Origin: Myxococcales bacterium
GTDB taxonomy: Bacteria; Myxococcota_A; Polyangia; Polyangiales; JADJMO01
Reading direction: 5' to 3'
Length of the DNA stretch: 64,000 nt
Assembly (NCBI GenBank): GCA_016709545.1
Contig: JADJMO010000022.1
Span: 1-64,000 of the forward strand
Position numbers and translations under genes: made by a program
Part shown: piece after piece, positions 49,564-60,566 of the stretch
How positions within the stretch are numbered: the stretch's first letter is position 1
Layout of the letters: each line of letters starts with the position of its first letter
The notes under the pieces: generated by a model
Seen by the model: only the letters and a program-made list of their open reading frames with translations
The model's database searches: none
What the model was told of the DNA's origin: nothing

Positions 49564-51675
49564 TCAGGCTGGTGGTTTCGAGGTGCGCAGGGGCTTTGCC
49601 GGGCCCCACGACCAGGCGTCGCGCGGCGCGGGCGAGCGATCGAACCACCACGAGCCGGGCGCGCCGTCGAGGCTGTTCGCGTCGCGGCGCAGCTCGGCGA
49701 GCTTCGCCTGTTGCGTCGCGACCCAGTCGTCGGTGCGGAACCCCTGCAGCGATCCGAGGATGCACGCCGCCTCGAACGCCGCGTCGGGCCGCTGCTTCCA
49801 CGGGGTGGTCTTGGCCTCGAGCTCGTCGATCACGAACAGCGGTCGGAACGGCTCGCCGCCGCGGTGCTTCTTGCGCGTGTCGAGCTCGCCGAGGTGCTCC
49901 TTGGCCCACGCGTCCCACGAGGCCGGATCGAGGATCACCTTTTCGACGGTGCGCATCGGCTTCGGGGCGCCCACCGCGTCCGCCGCGCCCTGGAGCTCCG
50001 GCGGCAGGCCGGTCTCCCACGGCTCCTCGACCTTCTTGCGCAACCCGGCGGCGCTGATCCGGTCGAGCGCCTCGCCCGCGGCCTCGACGACGGCTTCTTC
50101 GCCCTCGAAGCGCCGGAGCACGTCGACCAGGAACGGGAACAGCGCGAGGTGCCCGTAGCGACCGAGCGCGCGGAGCACGTGCGGCGGGGGGAGCTCGAGC
50201 AGCTGCACCGCCTCGAGCAGGAACGGCAGGTCGTCGGGGTGGCCCGCGATCCCGAGCAGCTCGAGCCCGACGAGGGTGCGCGCGGCGGAGCGACGCGTGG
50301 CGAGCTCGTCGCGGAGGGCCTCGCGGGTGGGCGAGTGGCCGCGCGAGAGGAGCGCGCGCGTCGTCGCCGCGAAGAGCGCGTCGTCGCCGAGGTCGACGCT
50401 GCGGCGGAACAGGTCCTCGAGCGCGAGGGTGGCGGTCTCCTGGTCGAGGTTGCGGGCGAGCGCGCGCGACAGACGCACGTCGAGGTCGGGGTTCTCGCGG
50501 CCGCGCACCCACCCGACGACGTCCTTCGGCAGGGTGCCGCGCTCGCCCAGCACGTCGACCGCGAGGCCGACGAGGCCGAGGTTCGGGTGCGTGAGCAGCT
50601 CGGGGAGCACCTCGTCGATCGCGGGGTTGGGCGCGAGGGTGAGGCCATCGACGAACCCGGGCCACTCCTCGGGCGGGCGCTGCTTCAGCACCGAGACGAC
50701 GAGGCCCATCAGGTCGCGCCCCTCGATGCACCCGAGGGTGAACGACAGCGCGAACGCGCGCATCGGGTCGGGCACCTCGGACTCGCGGTGGTAGATCGCG
50801 ACGTGCCCCAGCACGCCCGCGCCGAGCGAGGCGAAGTAGTCCACGTTGTTGAGCAGCCGCTGCTCGAACGGCGCCTGATCGAGCCAGGTCTCGGTGGGTA
50901 TCGGGTGGCGCAGGTTGCCGAGGCTGCCGATGTCCTCGAGGGTGTCGCGGGCGAGCGCGCGCAGCACCTCGCGCTCCTCGACGGCGGGCTCGTAGGCGTA
51001 GATCACCTCGGCGGGCGGCGGCGCCGCGGGGGGCTCTTCGGGCTCCTCGAGCAGCTTCTTGGCGAGCGACCCGTCCTGCGCGGCCTTGGCGAACGCGGCC
51101 AGCTCCTCGAGCGTCTTCGGCCGCGGGATGCTGACGGACGTGGCGGCCTTCGGGGGCGGCGCGGGGTTCTCGCCGAGGTCGATCGCGGGCGGGATGCGCG
51201 GCCGCCGGAGGTGGTGCACGTGCGGGACACCGAGGCTCGCGCGGAACGGCGGCACCTCGCTCGAGGCGTCGCCGTGCGCGCTCGCGATCGCCCATCGCTT
51301 GGGGTCGGAGAGGAGCCGGAGCTGCTCGTCGGTGACCTTCTCGGCCTGCTCGAGCAGGAGCTTGCGCGCGTCGGCCAGGATCGCGAGCGGCTTGTGCACG
51401 GTGGCCGCGAGCGGGGAATTCTCGGCGGCGCGAGAGACGAGGCGCTCGGCGTCGCCGATGCGGGCGGCGGACTCGTGCAACGCCTCGGCGTGGGCGGCCT
51501 CCTCGGGGCGCGTGTCGAGCGCGAGGTAGAGCCCCGCGACGGCCTGGCGCAGGAGCTCGGCGACGAGGGTGCGGTCGTAGACGAGGGCGGCCGCGGTGAG
51601 CTCGCGGCTCGCGACCTCGACGGCGTTCTTGGCGATGCGCGCCGGGTGCTGGAGCTGCTCGAGGAAGTCGCTCAC
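49564..51675 (-). CDS. HEAT-repeat protein, TIGR02270-like (T6SS-associated)
   Basis: 703 residues from GTG 51675. The N-terminal 200 residues are charged helices; residues about 260-520 are HEAT-like repeats (LTLGCIEGRDLMGLVVSVLK, LALEDLFRRSVDLGDDALFA, LLSRGHSPTREALRDELATR), the C-terminus is unknown. Proteins of this type are found in type VI secretion gene clusters. The start overlaps the stop of the ketosynthase-like gene (GTGA). Confidence 0.7.
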   Translation of the reverse strand: MSDFLEQLQHPARIAKNAVEVASRELTAAALVYDRTLVAELLRQAVAGLYLALDTRPEEAAHAEALHESAARIGDAERLVSRAAENSPLAATVHKPLAILADARKLLLEQAEKVTDEQLRLLSDPKRWAIASAHGDASSEVPPFRASLGVPHVHHLRRPRIPPAIDLGENPAPPPKAATSVSIPRPKTLEELAAFAKAAQDGSLAKKLLEEPEEPPAAPPPAEVIYAYEPAVEEREVLRALARDTLEDIGSLGNLRHPIPTETWLDQAPFEQRLLNNVDYFASLGAGVLGHVAIYHRESEVPDPMRAFALSFTLGCIEGRDLMGLVVSVLKQRPPEEWPGFVDGLTLAPNPAIDEVLPELLTHPNLGLVGLAVDVLGERGTLPKDVVGWVRGRENPDLDVRLSRALARNLDQETATLALEDLFRRSVDLGDDALFAATTRALLSRGHSPTREALRDELATRRSAARTLVGLELLGIAGHPDDLPFLLEAVQLLELPPPHVLRALGRYGHLALFPFLVDVLRRFEGEEAVVEAAGEALDRISAAGLRKKVEEPWETGLPPELQGAADAVGAPKPMRTVEKVILDPASWDAWAKEHLGELDTRKKHRGGEPFRPLFVIDELEAKTTPWKQRPDAAFEAACILGSLQGFRTDDWVATQQAKLAELRRDANSLDGAPGSWWFDRSPAPRDAWSWGPAKPLRTSKPPA

Positions 51676-52745
51676 GGGAGACCTCCGCCCGCGTCGTCGG
51701 CGGTGCCGAGGAGGAGTGCGCCGCGCTCCGGTCCGTCGGAGTGGGTGGCGACGAGCGCGAGGTCGCCGGGGGCACCGCCGATGGCCCACTGCACGCAGGC
51801 CATGGCGGCCAGCATGGCGGCGCTGGCGGCGCCCACGTCGCCGGTCTTGAGGAGGGGCTGGTCGTGTTTCACTTCGGACGAGTACGCGCGGAACGTGCGG
51901 CCGAACGCGAGCTGCCACTCGTCGACGCGGTGGCGCTCGTTGGCGACGTCGGTGAGCACCCACGGGATGCGCCGCGCCTTCTCGAAGTCCTTGCCGCACG
52001 CGCCGCGGATCGCCGCGGTCATGCCGACGGCGTGGCACGGATCCTCGTGGCCCCACGGGCGGGGCTCGTCCTCGACGGCCACGCCGATGAGCTTGGCGAT
52101 CTTCGGCAGCCCGCTCGCGCGACTGCGGCGCGAGAGGAGCAGGAAGCCCGCGCCCTCGCCCGGGATGAAGCCGTTCTCGGTCTCGAGCGCGTGCAGGCGG
52201 TACTCGGCGTCGAGGTGCTCGAGGACGTCGGGGTCGAAGTAGCTGTCGACGCCGCCGACCGCGACGACGTCGCAGAGGTTCTCCTCGAGGAGCTCGAGCG
52301 CACGCACGAACGCGAGGACGCCACCGCCGCGGTCCTGTTCCACGGTCATGGAGAGGCGGGCGTCGAGGACGATGCCGGAGCGGTGCTGCAGCCAGGGGAA
52401 GAGGTCGCGCAGCAGTCGCCGGTCGAAGCCGGGCCGTGAGGTGTTGGGGAGGGCGATGACGACGGGGAGGGGCGGCAGAGGGCCGCGCAGTCCGAGCTCC
52501 TTGCGCCACGCGAAGGTGGCTTGCAGGAGGGCCGGGACGGCGAGGGCCACGAAGCGCGGCAGGCCCTGGTCGGCGTCGGAGAGAGAGGCGAGGCGGCAGG
52601 TGCCGATCGGCTCGCCGTGGCGGTCGATCATGTGCGACTCGCGCGGCCGCATCTTGTTGGCGCGGCTGGCCAGGGTGACCTGCAGGGCGTCGAGGCCCAC
52701 GTGGGAGCGGGCACCGACACCGAGGACGACCACGTCGGGGATCAC
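51672..52745 (-). CDS. Ketoacyl-synthase-fold protein without active-site Cys
   Basis: 357 residues. Thiolase/KAS-like: DVVVLGVGARSHVGLDALQV at the start, VVAVGGVDSYFDPDVLEHLD, NGFIPGEGAGFLLLSRRSRA and the C-terminal KTGDVGAASAAMLAAMACVQ. The nucleophile strand (usually with TAC) reads LDARLSMTVEQDRGGGVLAF, with no Cys, so condensation is not expected. This looks like a T6SS-associated pseudo-ketosynthase. Coupled to the HEAT-repeat gene and divergent from vgrG1 (144-base interval). Confidence 0.7.
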   Translation of the reverse strand: MIPDVVVLGVGARSHVGLDALQVTLASRANKMRPRESHMIDRHGEPIGTCRLASLSDADQGLPRFVALAVPALLQATFAWRKELGLRGPLPPLPVVIALPNTSRPGFDRRLLRDLFPWLQHRSGIVLDARLSMTVEQDRGGGVLAFVRALELLEENLCDVVAVGGVDSYFDPDVLEHLDAEYRLHALETENGFIPGEGAGFLLLSRRSRASGLPKIAKLIGVAVEDEPRPWGHEDPCHAVGMTAAIRGACGKDFEKARRIPWVLTDVANERHRVDEWQLAFGRTFRAYSSEVKHDQPLLKTGDVGAASAAMLAAMACVQWAIGGAPGDLALVATHSDGPERGALLLGTADDAGGGLP

Positions 52746-52889
52746 GGCGCGGGAGGGTAGTCGATCGCACGGCTCCTCGGCAGTGGTGTCACACGCCTGT
52801 GACGTGGCGAGGCTTGCGCCAGATCAATGAGAGTTTTCGACGGAACCGGTAACGTTCCGGGTCCTCACGCCGACACCAGAACCAGGGCC

Positions 52890-55098
52890 ATGGCGATCAC
52901 CGAACGCACCTTCCGTCTCAGTGGTCTCGAGGAGCCCTACGAGGTCGTCGTCGCCGACGTCGACGAGGGGCTGTCGATGCCCACGCGGGCGAAGGTGCGG
53001 CTGCGGCTCGAGCTCACCCAGACGCTCGATGCCGAGGCCGCCCTCGGCAAGGACGTGGTGCTCGAGATGCTCGAGGACGACGCGCCGGTGCGCGCGTTCC
53101 ACCTCGTGGTGCAGGGGGTGCTCGACGAGGGAGAGGCGGTGCAGGAGCACTTCTTCGAGCTCGACCTGCTCGACCGCTTCGGCATGCTGGAGCTCCGCAA
53201 GGACCTGCGCATCTTCCAGGGAGAAGACCAGCGTCGACATCGTGAAGCTCGTCTTCGAGCGCGCGGGGATCGACGTCGGGACCTGCGATTTCCAGGTGAG
53301 CCGCACGCTGCCCAAGCGCGTCTACTGCGTGCAGTACCGCGAGACGGACCGCGACTTCTCCGAGCGGCTGATGGACTTCGAGGGGATCTGGACGATCCCG
53401 GCCGACGAGCCCGACGCGGCCAAGACGATCTTCGCGGACGACAAGACGATCTTCGAGCCGATCGAGGGCGAGCACGTGCTGCCGTACGTCGACGGCGGGA
53501 TCGGGACCGGGGTCTTCGACCTCGAGGTGACCCACTCGGTGATCACCGAGGAGGTGGTGCTGCGGGACTACAACTACGAGACGCCGGGGGTGGACCTCAC
53601 CTCGACGGCCGGGGTCTCCGGCGCCAAGTCCTCGCGGTACGAGTTCCCGGGCGGCTACCAGACGCAGGCGGACGGCAAGGCGCTCGCGCAGATCCGGCTC
53701 GAGGAGCACCTCGCTCAGCGCACGGTGGCCAAGGGGCTCGCACACATCCCGCAGATGCGGCCCGGGCGCACGTTCGACCTCACGGAGACGACGCGGGACG
53801 CCCTGAACGTGACGTGGCTGGTGCGCGCGGTGACCCACCGCTACCGGCGCACGGGCGGCGAGAAGAACCAGGTCTACGAGTGCGCGTTCGAGGCGAGCCC
53901 TGCCGACCAGGCCTACCGGCCGAAGCGGCGGCACAAGTGGCCGGTGGTGCCGGGCTCCCACTCGATCAAGGTGACGGGGCCCGCGGGCGAGGAGATCCAC
54001 ACGGACTCGCTCGGCCGCATGAAGGGCAAGTTCTTCTGGGACCGCGAGGGCAAGGAGGACGACAAGGCCACCTGCTGGATGCGCGTGATCCAGCTGCCGA
54101 TCGGCGGCTCGCAGGCCCTCGCCCGCGTGGGGTGGGAGATGATCGTGCGCTACGCCTACGGCGACCCGGACCGGCCCATCGCGGTCTGCCGCGTGGACAA
54201 CGGCGCGCACACGGCGCCGTACAGCTACCCGAAGGCCGCCAGCGCGATGTCGTTCAAGACGCTCTCCAGCCCGGGGGGTGGGAAGTACAACGAGATCACG
54301 ATGGAGGACGGGGGCGGGGGCCAGAAGTTCGGCGTGACGGCCAGCAAGGACTGGAACGAGCAGGTCAACAACAACAAGACGGAGAAGATCGGGGCGAACG
54401 AGAAGCTGGAGGTGGGGACGACACTGGATGTGACGGTGGGGGCAGGCCAGACCGTCAAGATTGGCGCTAGTCGGACCTGCACCATCAGCGCAGACGCAGG
54501 CGTCAGCGTTACCGGTGACAGGACAAAATCGGTAGGCGCCTCCGAGACGGTCTCGATCAGCGGCAGTCTCACTGAGAAAGTAGCTGCAAGTGACAGCGAG
54601 AGCGTCGGAGGCAACCACATGACGTTGGCGGCGCTTGGCGTGACACGCACGAGCAAGGGGTCCCAATCGCTGACGGTGGCGGGGTCCATGGCGTCCATCG
54701 CTGGAATGGGGCTGGGCGTGATGGTGGCCGGCGCCAAGTCCGAGACGGTTGGCGGTGCCAAGCTTGTCATCTCCGGTGGGGCCGCCTCCGAGAACGTCAT
54801 CGGCGCCGCCGCGTTGACTGTAGGGGGTGCGATCATCCACGCTGCAGCCGGAAATCGAACCGCCAGTGCCAAGGGCACGTCTCGTGTCATCGTCGGCGGC
54901 GTCGGACTGCTCAATGCTGGAGGCAAGCTCCAGATGAAGGCGAAGAAGATACGATTCACGGTGGCAGGAATGGCCAACCTGCTAGGAGGCGGAGGCATCG
55001 TCAATCTGACGCCCGCAAGTGCGACAATCATTGGCTTGGTCACCTACAAGGGCTCTGGAGGCGTCAAAATCTCCGGAAGCCCGAATCTCATCACCTGA
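52890..55098 (+). CDS. vgrG: VgrG spike protein 1 (frameshifted)
   Basis: From ATG 52890 (MAITERTFRLSGLEEPYEVV). The gp27-like N-terminal half and gp5-like OB domain are visible (KVTGPAGEEIHTDSLGRMKG, WMRVIQLPIGGSQALARVGW, GDPDRPIAVCRVDNGAHTAP), followed by a long repeat-rich beta-helix (SVGASETVSISGSLTEKVAA) without a clear effector domain. A one-base break near 53221 separates the first 110 residues. GC falls after about 54430, within the beta-helix. It caps the Hcp tube of a type VI machine. Stop overlaps the next vgrG start. Confidence 0.85.
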
Positions 55099-57317
55099 TG
55101 GCAACTCAGCCCAACGTCTCTTTCTGGGTCGATGGTAAGGCGCTCGACGTTCGGTCTGTCGTTGGCGACATCCGACTGTCAGAGTCGTTCCGCTTTCGTG
55201 TTCGCTGCCTCGCGGAGGGCACCGATGCCGTCGACCCCAGGGAGTGGCTGGGGAAGCCCGCTGCCGTCGAGGCAACCCCTTGGATTGGGCCGAAGTTCCT
55301 GGCCCACGGCGTTGTCTTTGCGGTCCAGATCGAACCGAGAAACGGACCCGGCGCGACACAATCGCTGTATGAGTTCACACTCGCACCGGCAAGTGTAGCA
55401 TTGGAGATTGGTCGCGAACATCGTTACTTCCAGGAGATGTCCGCTCCCGAGATCCTGCGCGAGATCATCAACAAGGCGGGTCTCGAAGAGGACGCCTCCT
55501 TCGCCCTGACGGCCAGCTACGCAAAGCGTCCGTATACTGTGCAGGCAGGGGAGTCTGACTGGGTCTTTCTCAGCCGACTCTTGGCTGAGGAAGGGATTTC
55601 ATACCGATACGACTTCGAGAACGACAAGACGCGGCTCGTGTTCTTCGACGAGACACCGCAGGCGCCTGAAGTAGTTGGTGGACCGATCCTCGTTGTCACC
55701 GATTCGGGACTCGAGGCAGACCGCGATGCCGTCCATGGGCTCATGGTGAGACGTACCGCGCGGATCTGTCGTGTTGTGCTCAGGGATTACGAACCGGGCA
55801 AGCCGGGCCTCAATCAAGAGGTCGACGTCTCCGCGAGCGATGGCAAATGGAGTGAGTACGACTACCCAGGCCGGTATCGGGTGCCCGCCGATGGTAAGGG
55901 GCTGGCGCAGCGCCGTCTCGAGTCGTTGCGCAGTGCCGGTGTCGTCATCGAGGGGCGCGTCACCAACCCCCGAACTTGGCCAGGTCGTATCGTCGATCTG
56001 GACGGCTCTCCATTCGCCGAGATCGCGAAGCTGATGATCACGTCGATGCATCTGTCCATTGCTCACCGAACGGACGAGGAGGCAGGAAGGGCCGAGTTTC
56101 GCTTCACGGCCACTCCAGCGGAGGTCCCCCATCGGCCGGACGTGCGTCCATCAGCAGCCCCCGTTCGTGGACCGCAGACGGCAGTCGTCGTTGGGCCGAG
56201 TGGCGAGGAGCTGCACACCGACGACGTTGGGCGCATTCGGGCGCAGTTTCGTTGGGATCGGTCCGAGCACAAGGACCACAACGCCTCGACGCCGATGCGT
56301 GTGGGGCAGTTCCCACTCGGAAACTCGATGGTGCGTCCGCGGGTGGGCTGGGATCTCATCGTCGAGCACCAAGCGGGGGACGCGGATTCTCCGATGATCC
56401 TCAGTCACCTATACGACGGCGCGCATCCTCCGCCATATCCACTCCCGGCGAACAAGACCAGGACCTCGTGGCAGACCGCGACATCTCCCGGAGGCGGATC
56501 CTCGAACGAGATCCGATTCGAAGACAAGAAGGGCGCAGAAGAGATCTTCCTGAATGCGTCCAAGAACATGGACGTCGCAATCGGCGACAAGAAGTTCAAG
56601 AAGGTCGGCAACGATCACACGCACGAAATTGGAGCGGATTCCCAGGTGTCCGTGGGGACTGCGAGATCCATCGGTGTCACAGCAGATCAGTCGACCACGA
56701 TAGGGAGCTCCGAGACCCTGTCTGTCGCGGGTAGCCGCACAGTCGGCATCAACGGTGGTGAGACCACCACCGTTGGCGGCAGCCGCGACGTCACCACCAT
56801 CATGGGAAAGACCCTCGAGGCAAATGGTGGTCGTAGCATGACGGTTGGCGGCAATCTGATGGACATCTCGGCCCTCGGTGTCAATCGGGCCGTGCTCGGC
56901 TCTGCAAGCGTGACCGTCGGCTCGGCATGGATCAGCGCAGCAGCGAGTGGGCTGGGAAACATGACGGGTGGAGCAGGAGCGGAGACTGTGGGGGGCGTAA
57001 AACTCCAGGTTGGCGTTGGGGGAGTGTCCCTTGGAGTCAAGGGGGCTCTCGCCGAGACTGTGGGGGCGGCGTACGTGGGGGCCGCTGGAGGGAATTACGG
57101 GGAGGTTGCGACTGGAAACGTGAGCTTCGTGGTCGGTGGCGCCTTCATAGTGAACGCACCATCCATCGAGATCGAAGCGGAATCGGAAATTGTATTCAGC
57201 TGTGGTGGCGCCTCTTTGACGATCAAGTCAGGCTCAATTGAAGTGCGAGCACCAACCATCCCGACACCGGCTGGAATGATCGGGACGGACGGCAGCAAGG
57301 TGCAGCACAATCCATAG
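55098..57317 (+). CDS. vgrG: VgrG spike protein 2
   Basis: 739 residues, intact. N-terminal gp27-like region (MATQPNVSFWVDGKALDVRS, DWVFLSRLLAEEGISYRYDF), then gp5-like VVGPSGEELHTDDVGRIRAQ and MRVGQFPLGNSMVRPRVGWD, then glycine-rich beta-helix repeats (GSRTVGINGGETTTVGGSRD). No C-terminal enzymatic extension. ATG overlaps vgrG1's TGA. Confidence 0.92.
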   Translation: MATQPNVSFWVDGKALDVRSVVGDIRLSESFRFRVRCLAEGTDAVDPREWLGKPAAVEATPWIGPKFLAHGVVFAVQIEPRNGPGATQSLYEFTLAPASVALEIGREHRYFQEMSAPEILREIINKAGLEEDASFALTASYAKRPYTVQAGESDWVFLSRLLAEEGISYRYDFENDKTRLVFFDETPQAPEVVGGPILVVTDSGLEADRDAVHGLMVRRTARICRVVLRDYEPGKPGLNQEVDVSASDGKWSEYDYPGRYRVPADGKGLAQRRLESLRSAGVVIEGRVTNPRTWPGRIVDLDGSPFAEIAKLMITSMHLSIAHRTDEEAGRAEFRFTATPAEVPHRPDVRPSAAPVRGPQTAVVVGPSGEELHTDDVGRIRAQFRWDRSEHKDHNASTPMRVGQFPLGNSMVRPRVGWDLIVEHQAGDADSPMILSHLYDGAHPPPYPLPANKTRTSWQTATSPGGGSSNEIRFEDKKGAEEIFLNASKNMDVAIGDKKFKKVGNDHTHEIGADSQVSVGTARSIGVTADQSTTIGSSETLSVAGSRTVGINGGETTTVGGSRDVTTIMGKTLEANGGRSMTVGGNLMDISALGVNRAVLGSASVTVGSAWISAAASGLGNMTGGAGAETVGGVKLQVGVGGVSLGVKGALAETVGAAYVGAAGGNYGEVATGNVSFVVGGAFIVNAPSIEIEAESEIVFSCGGASLTIKSGSIEVRAPTIPTPAGMIGTDGSKVQHNP

Positions 57318-57324
57318 AAACAGC

Positions 57325-59553
57325 ATGACAAGCATCCAGCACTACCATGTCCTATTTGCGGCAGAAGGCGGCCAAGACGGTCTGCTGCGGGCCCGCCGGA
57401 TGGAGCTCCGCGAGGAGATCTCGGAGGAGTCGGCGTGCACACTCGAACTCGTCTTGGACGGTGGCGTCCTAGACCCGCGCTCTCTTCTCGGAAGCACTGG
57501 AAGAGTCACGATTCTCGCGGAAGATGGAGCGCGCGTCGTTCGATACTTCTACGGACTCATTCGTCAGGTGTCAGAGCGGGCGAGCGCTGGAGATGTCCGC
57601 CAGGTGCTGAGGCTCGAGCTCCGCTCGTTGTTCGCTGCTCTCGAAGACTCCACCGACAGTCGTATCTACTTCGATGAGACCACCAAATCGATCGTCGAGA
57701 AGGTGTTTTCAGCGGTAGGCATTCAGGCAGACCGGCTCTTGTGGCGCCTCGGCGGGACACTGCCAACGCGAAAGACGACGACACAGCGTGGTGAGTCCAT
57801 GCGTATGTTCGTGGAACGTCTCCTCGAGGAGGATGGCGTGTGCTGGTTCATCGAGCACGGAGATGCGGGCCAGAAGATCGTCTTCACCGACAGCGCCACG
57901 GGCTTCGAGTCCGCGGAAGCAGATGTCCCCTACGGCGACGGACTTGGTCTCCTCGGGGGGGAGTATCTCCGTTCGGTGCATCGAGCTGCCACGGTCAGCC
58001 CGAACAAGCTCACCCTGCGCGATCACGACTTCACCAAGCCGAACATCGACTTGACGGTCGCTGCCGAGGTCGAGACTGCGCTGGAGCGTGAGCACTACGA
58101 GTATCCTGGAGGCTACAAGGATCTTGCCAGTGGCCGATCACGCGTGGAGACCCTCCGCGCCGCTACGATGGCGGAGGCCGTGTGCGCCGGCTGCCTTGGA
58201 GTGGTGCCATCCATGAGCACAGGTCGTAGCGTTCGAATCGTCGACACTCCAGACGCGCAATCCGATGGCGAATACGTGCCCGTTGCAGTTCAACACTCAT
58301 GGGAACAGCGTCCGGGTGGAGACAGCAAGCTCGAGACGCAGGCGAGACTGCTCGAGGGTGGCAGGAGGTTCGCGCGGTTGCCGAGGTTGCGACGTCCAGT
58401 GGTCGCTGGCGAACTCGCGAATGTCACCACACCGCCGGGCGAGGAGATCCACTGCGACGAGCACGGTCGCGTCAAGGTGCAGTTTCTCTGGGATCGATAC
58501 GGTCAACGTGACGACAAGAGCAGCGGCTTCGTCCGCGTTGCTCAAATGCACACGAGCGGGTCCGTCGTCGTGCCGCGCAGGACCTGGGAGATGTGCATCG
58601 AGTTCGAGGACGGCGATTTGGAGCAGCCGATCGCATTGGGCCGACTCTACAATGCATCGTCGCCGCCGACCGATGCCTTACCAGGGGCCAAGACGAACTC
58701 CGTCTTGAAGTCCTACAGCACACCAGGAGGTGGCGGGCACAACGAGATCCGAACGGCCGACAGCGGTGGCAGTGAGTTGGTCACTGTCAATGCCCAGAAG
58801 GACCTCAATCTGGTGGTGGCGAATGACAAGCAGGAAAAGGTTGCGACCAGTGCCAGCACACAGGTCACGGCGGCCCATAGCTTGACGGTGGGGGGCAGTT
58901 CGACCGAGCAGGTCGGCAGCGCCGAGTCGGTCACCATCGGAGGCTCGCATACTCACAAAGTCGGCGCGTCGCGGAGCAAGACGGTAAGCGGGAGTGAGAC
59001 ACACGAGGTCGGAGGTTCCCGTTCCTTGAGCATCGGCGGGAGTCACACCACCATGACCCCGATGGCTGACTCGACGAGCTCCAATGGCAGTCTCTCCGAG
59101 ACCGTCTCGGGGATGTGTCTCGAGGTCGCCGCGCTCGGGGTCGGTCTGGCGGTGGCTGGCTCGACCTCCATCACAGTGGGGGCTGCGAAGATCGAGGCGG
59201 TTGCGACCGGAAAGTCGGACATGACGGTGGGAGCTCGCGCCTCGACCGTCGGCGGTGCATTCATCAACGTCACACCAAAGGACGTCACGCTAGACACCCA
59301 GGGCGTCAAGGTGACCACGGTTGGGGGAGCATGGTTGGGCAATGCGGGGGGGAACGTGGAGATCTCGTCGGCCGCCGACATTTCCGTGACCGTTGGCGGC
59401 GCCATCCTCATGAACGGAGCGAAGATCGTGTTCAAGGTCGGCTCTTCCACGGTGACGATCTCAGGAGGCGCTGTCATCCTCGACTCTCCGGACGTGAAGT
59501 TGACTGCAACCGGACCGATGGCCGAGCTCGCTGGGGCTCCCGCAAGCAAATAG
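57325..59553 (+). CDS. vgrG: VgrG spike protein 3
   Basis: 742 residues, intact. MTSIQHYHVLFAAEGGQDGL, FVERLLEEDGVCWFIEHGDA, gp5 part EEIHCDEHGRVKVQFLWDRY and WEMCIEFEDGDLEQPIALGR; beta-helix repeats TVGGSSTEQVGSAESVTIGG. C-terminal LTATGPMAELAGAPASK. Different N-terminus from VgrG2, so not a recent duplication. 7 bases after vgrG2. Confidence 0.92.
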   Translation: MTSIQHYHVLFAAEGGQDGLLRARRMELREEISEESACTLELVLDGGVLDPRSLLGSTGRVTILAEDGARVVRYFYGLIRQVSERASAGDVRQVLRLELRSLFAALEDSTDSRIYFDETTKSIVEKVFSAVGIQADRLLWRLGGTLPTRKTTTQRGESMRMFVERLLEEDGVCWFIEHGDAGQKIVFTDSATGFESAEADVPYGDGLGLLGGEYLRSVHRAATVSPNKLTLRDHDFTKPNIDLTVAAEVETALEREHYEYPGGYKDLASGRSRVETLRAATMAEAVCAGCLGVVPSMSTGRSVRIVDTPDAQSDGEYVPVAVQHSWEQRPGGDSKLETQARLLEGGRRFARLPRLRRPVVAGELANVTTPPGEEIHCDEHGRVKVQFLWDRYGQRDDKSSGFVRVAQMHTSGSVVVPRRTWEMCIEFEDGDLEQPIALGRLYNASSPPTDALPGAKTNSVLKSYSTPGGGGHNEIRTADSGGSELVTVNAQKDLNLVVANDKQEKVATSASTQVTAAHSLTVGGSSTEQVGSAESVTIGGSHTHKVGASRSKTVSGSETHEVGGSRSLSIGGSHTTMTPMADSTSSNGSLSETVSGMCLEVAALGVGLAVAGSTSITVGAAKIEAVATGKSDMTVGARASTVGGAFINVTPKDVTLDTQGVKVTTVGGAWLGNAGGNVEISSAADISVTVGGAILMNGAKIVFKVGSSTVTISGGAVILDSPDVKLTATGPMAELAGAPASK

Positions 59554-59557
59554 CGTC

Positions 59558-60525
59558 ATGCGCGTGGTCAACGACACAGAGGGGCGCGTCATTGGGCTAC
59601 CCATCAAGGACGTTGGCGGCCGAGAGCTGCTCGCTGTGGTGCTCAAGTACACGTTCGCCTTGGACAGCGATGGGACAGCGACAATCGTGCCGGCAGAGGA
59701 ATCGCCCCCGATTGACCTCATCGACACCTACAACGGAGACGATCCCGCCCTGGCCTCCATCCGCCGGCCATCGCAACTGTGCGAGTTCAAGCCAGGTACC
59801 GAAGTGCTGCTCCTCGGCAGCGCTGCCGTCCCACCAAACGACGCTACCTCGACAGAGGTCGGTTTGGTCGTCGGCTCTATCAAGAAGACCGTCCGCGTCT
59901 TCGGCCTGCGGACCTGGCGGATGGGCTCGTTCGGGGGCGTGGCGCCAGGTCCCGCACTCCCCATTCGAGAACCAGTGCCACTAATCTACGAGCTCAGTTG
60001 GGGAGGTCGTGATCTACGCGACCCAGCGCGGCCACTCGGGGAACCCAGAAACTACTCGGGCCGGGGCATCAACCGATCACCGCGTGAGCTTGTGGACAGC
60101 CGGCGACGAGATTGGAGTTGCCGACCGGCGCAAACGATCCCGCGTCCTTCGGGGCCATCCACCGACACTGGCAACCACGCGCGTCATGGGCTGGCACCTA
60201 CGATTCGGCCTGGGAGGCAGAGCGGATGCCCCTTCTTCCACGAGACTTTGACCCAATGTTCCACGTGGCCGCACCCCCAGACCAATGGTCGCCGACGCCG
60301 TTGCGCAGCGACGAGCCACTTCGTATGGTCGGCATGGCTGAGCGTCCGTGGGTTGTGCAGCTACCCCGCATCCACCCCGGGTTCTTCTCGACTGTCGATG
60401 GCGTGCGGTCGGAGCGCCGAAGCCACCTGGACTGCGTTCTCATCGACACCGAAGCTCGAACCGTCGAGTTGTTCTGGCGCGTAGCAGTCCCGCTGCCGAA
60501 AAGTACGAGCGCCTTCAACGAGTGA
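59558..60525 (+). CDS. DUF2169 adaptor/chaperone (frameshifted)
   Basis: MRVVNDTEGRVIGLPIKDVG, LVVGSIKKTVRVFGLRTWRM, IREPVPLIYELSWGGRDLRD, then in the next frame PASFGAIHRHWQPRASWAGT, YDSAWEAERMPLLPRDFDPM and FHVAAPPDQ: DUF2169 family, associated with VgrG-PAAR effector loading. The break is near 60100. Expected length about 322. Four bases after vgrG3. Confidence 0.82.
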
Positions 60526-60566
60526 CCGTGAGGACCAAGCACCTTGTCGCATAGCTGGAGCAACAC

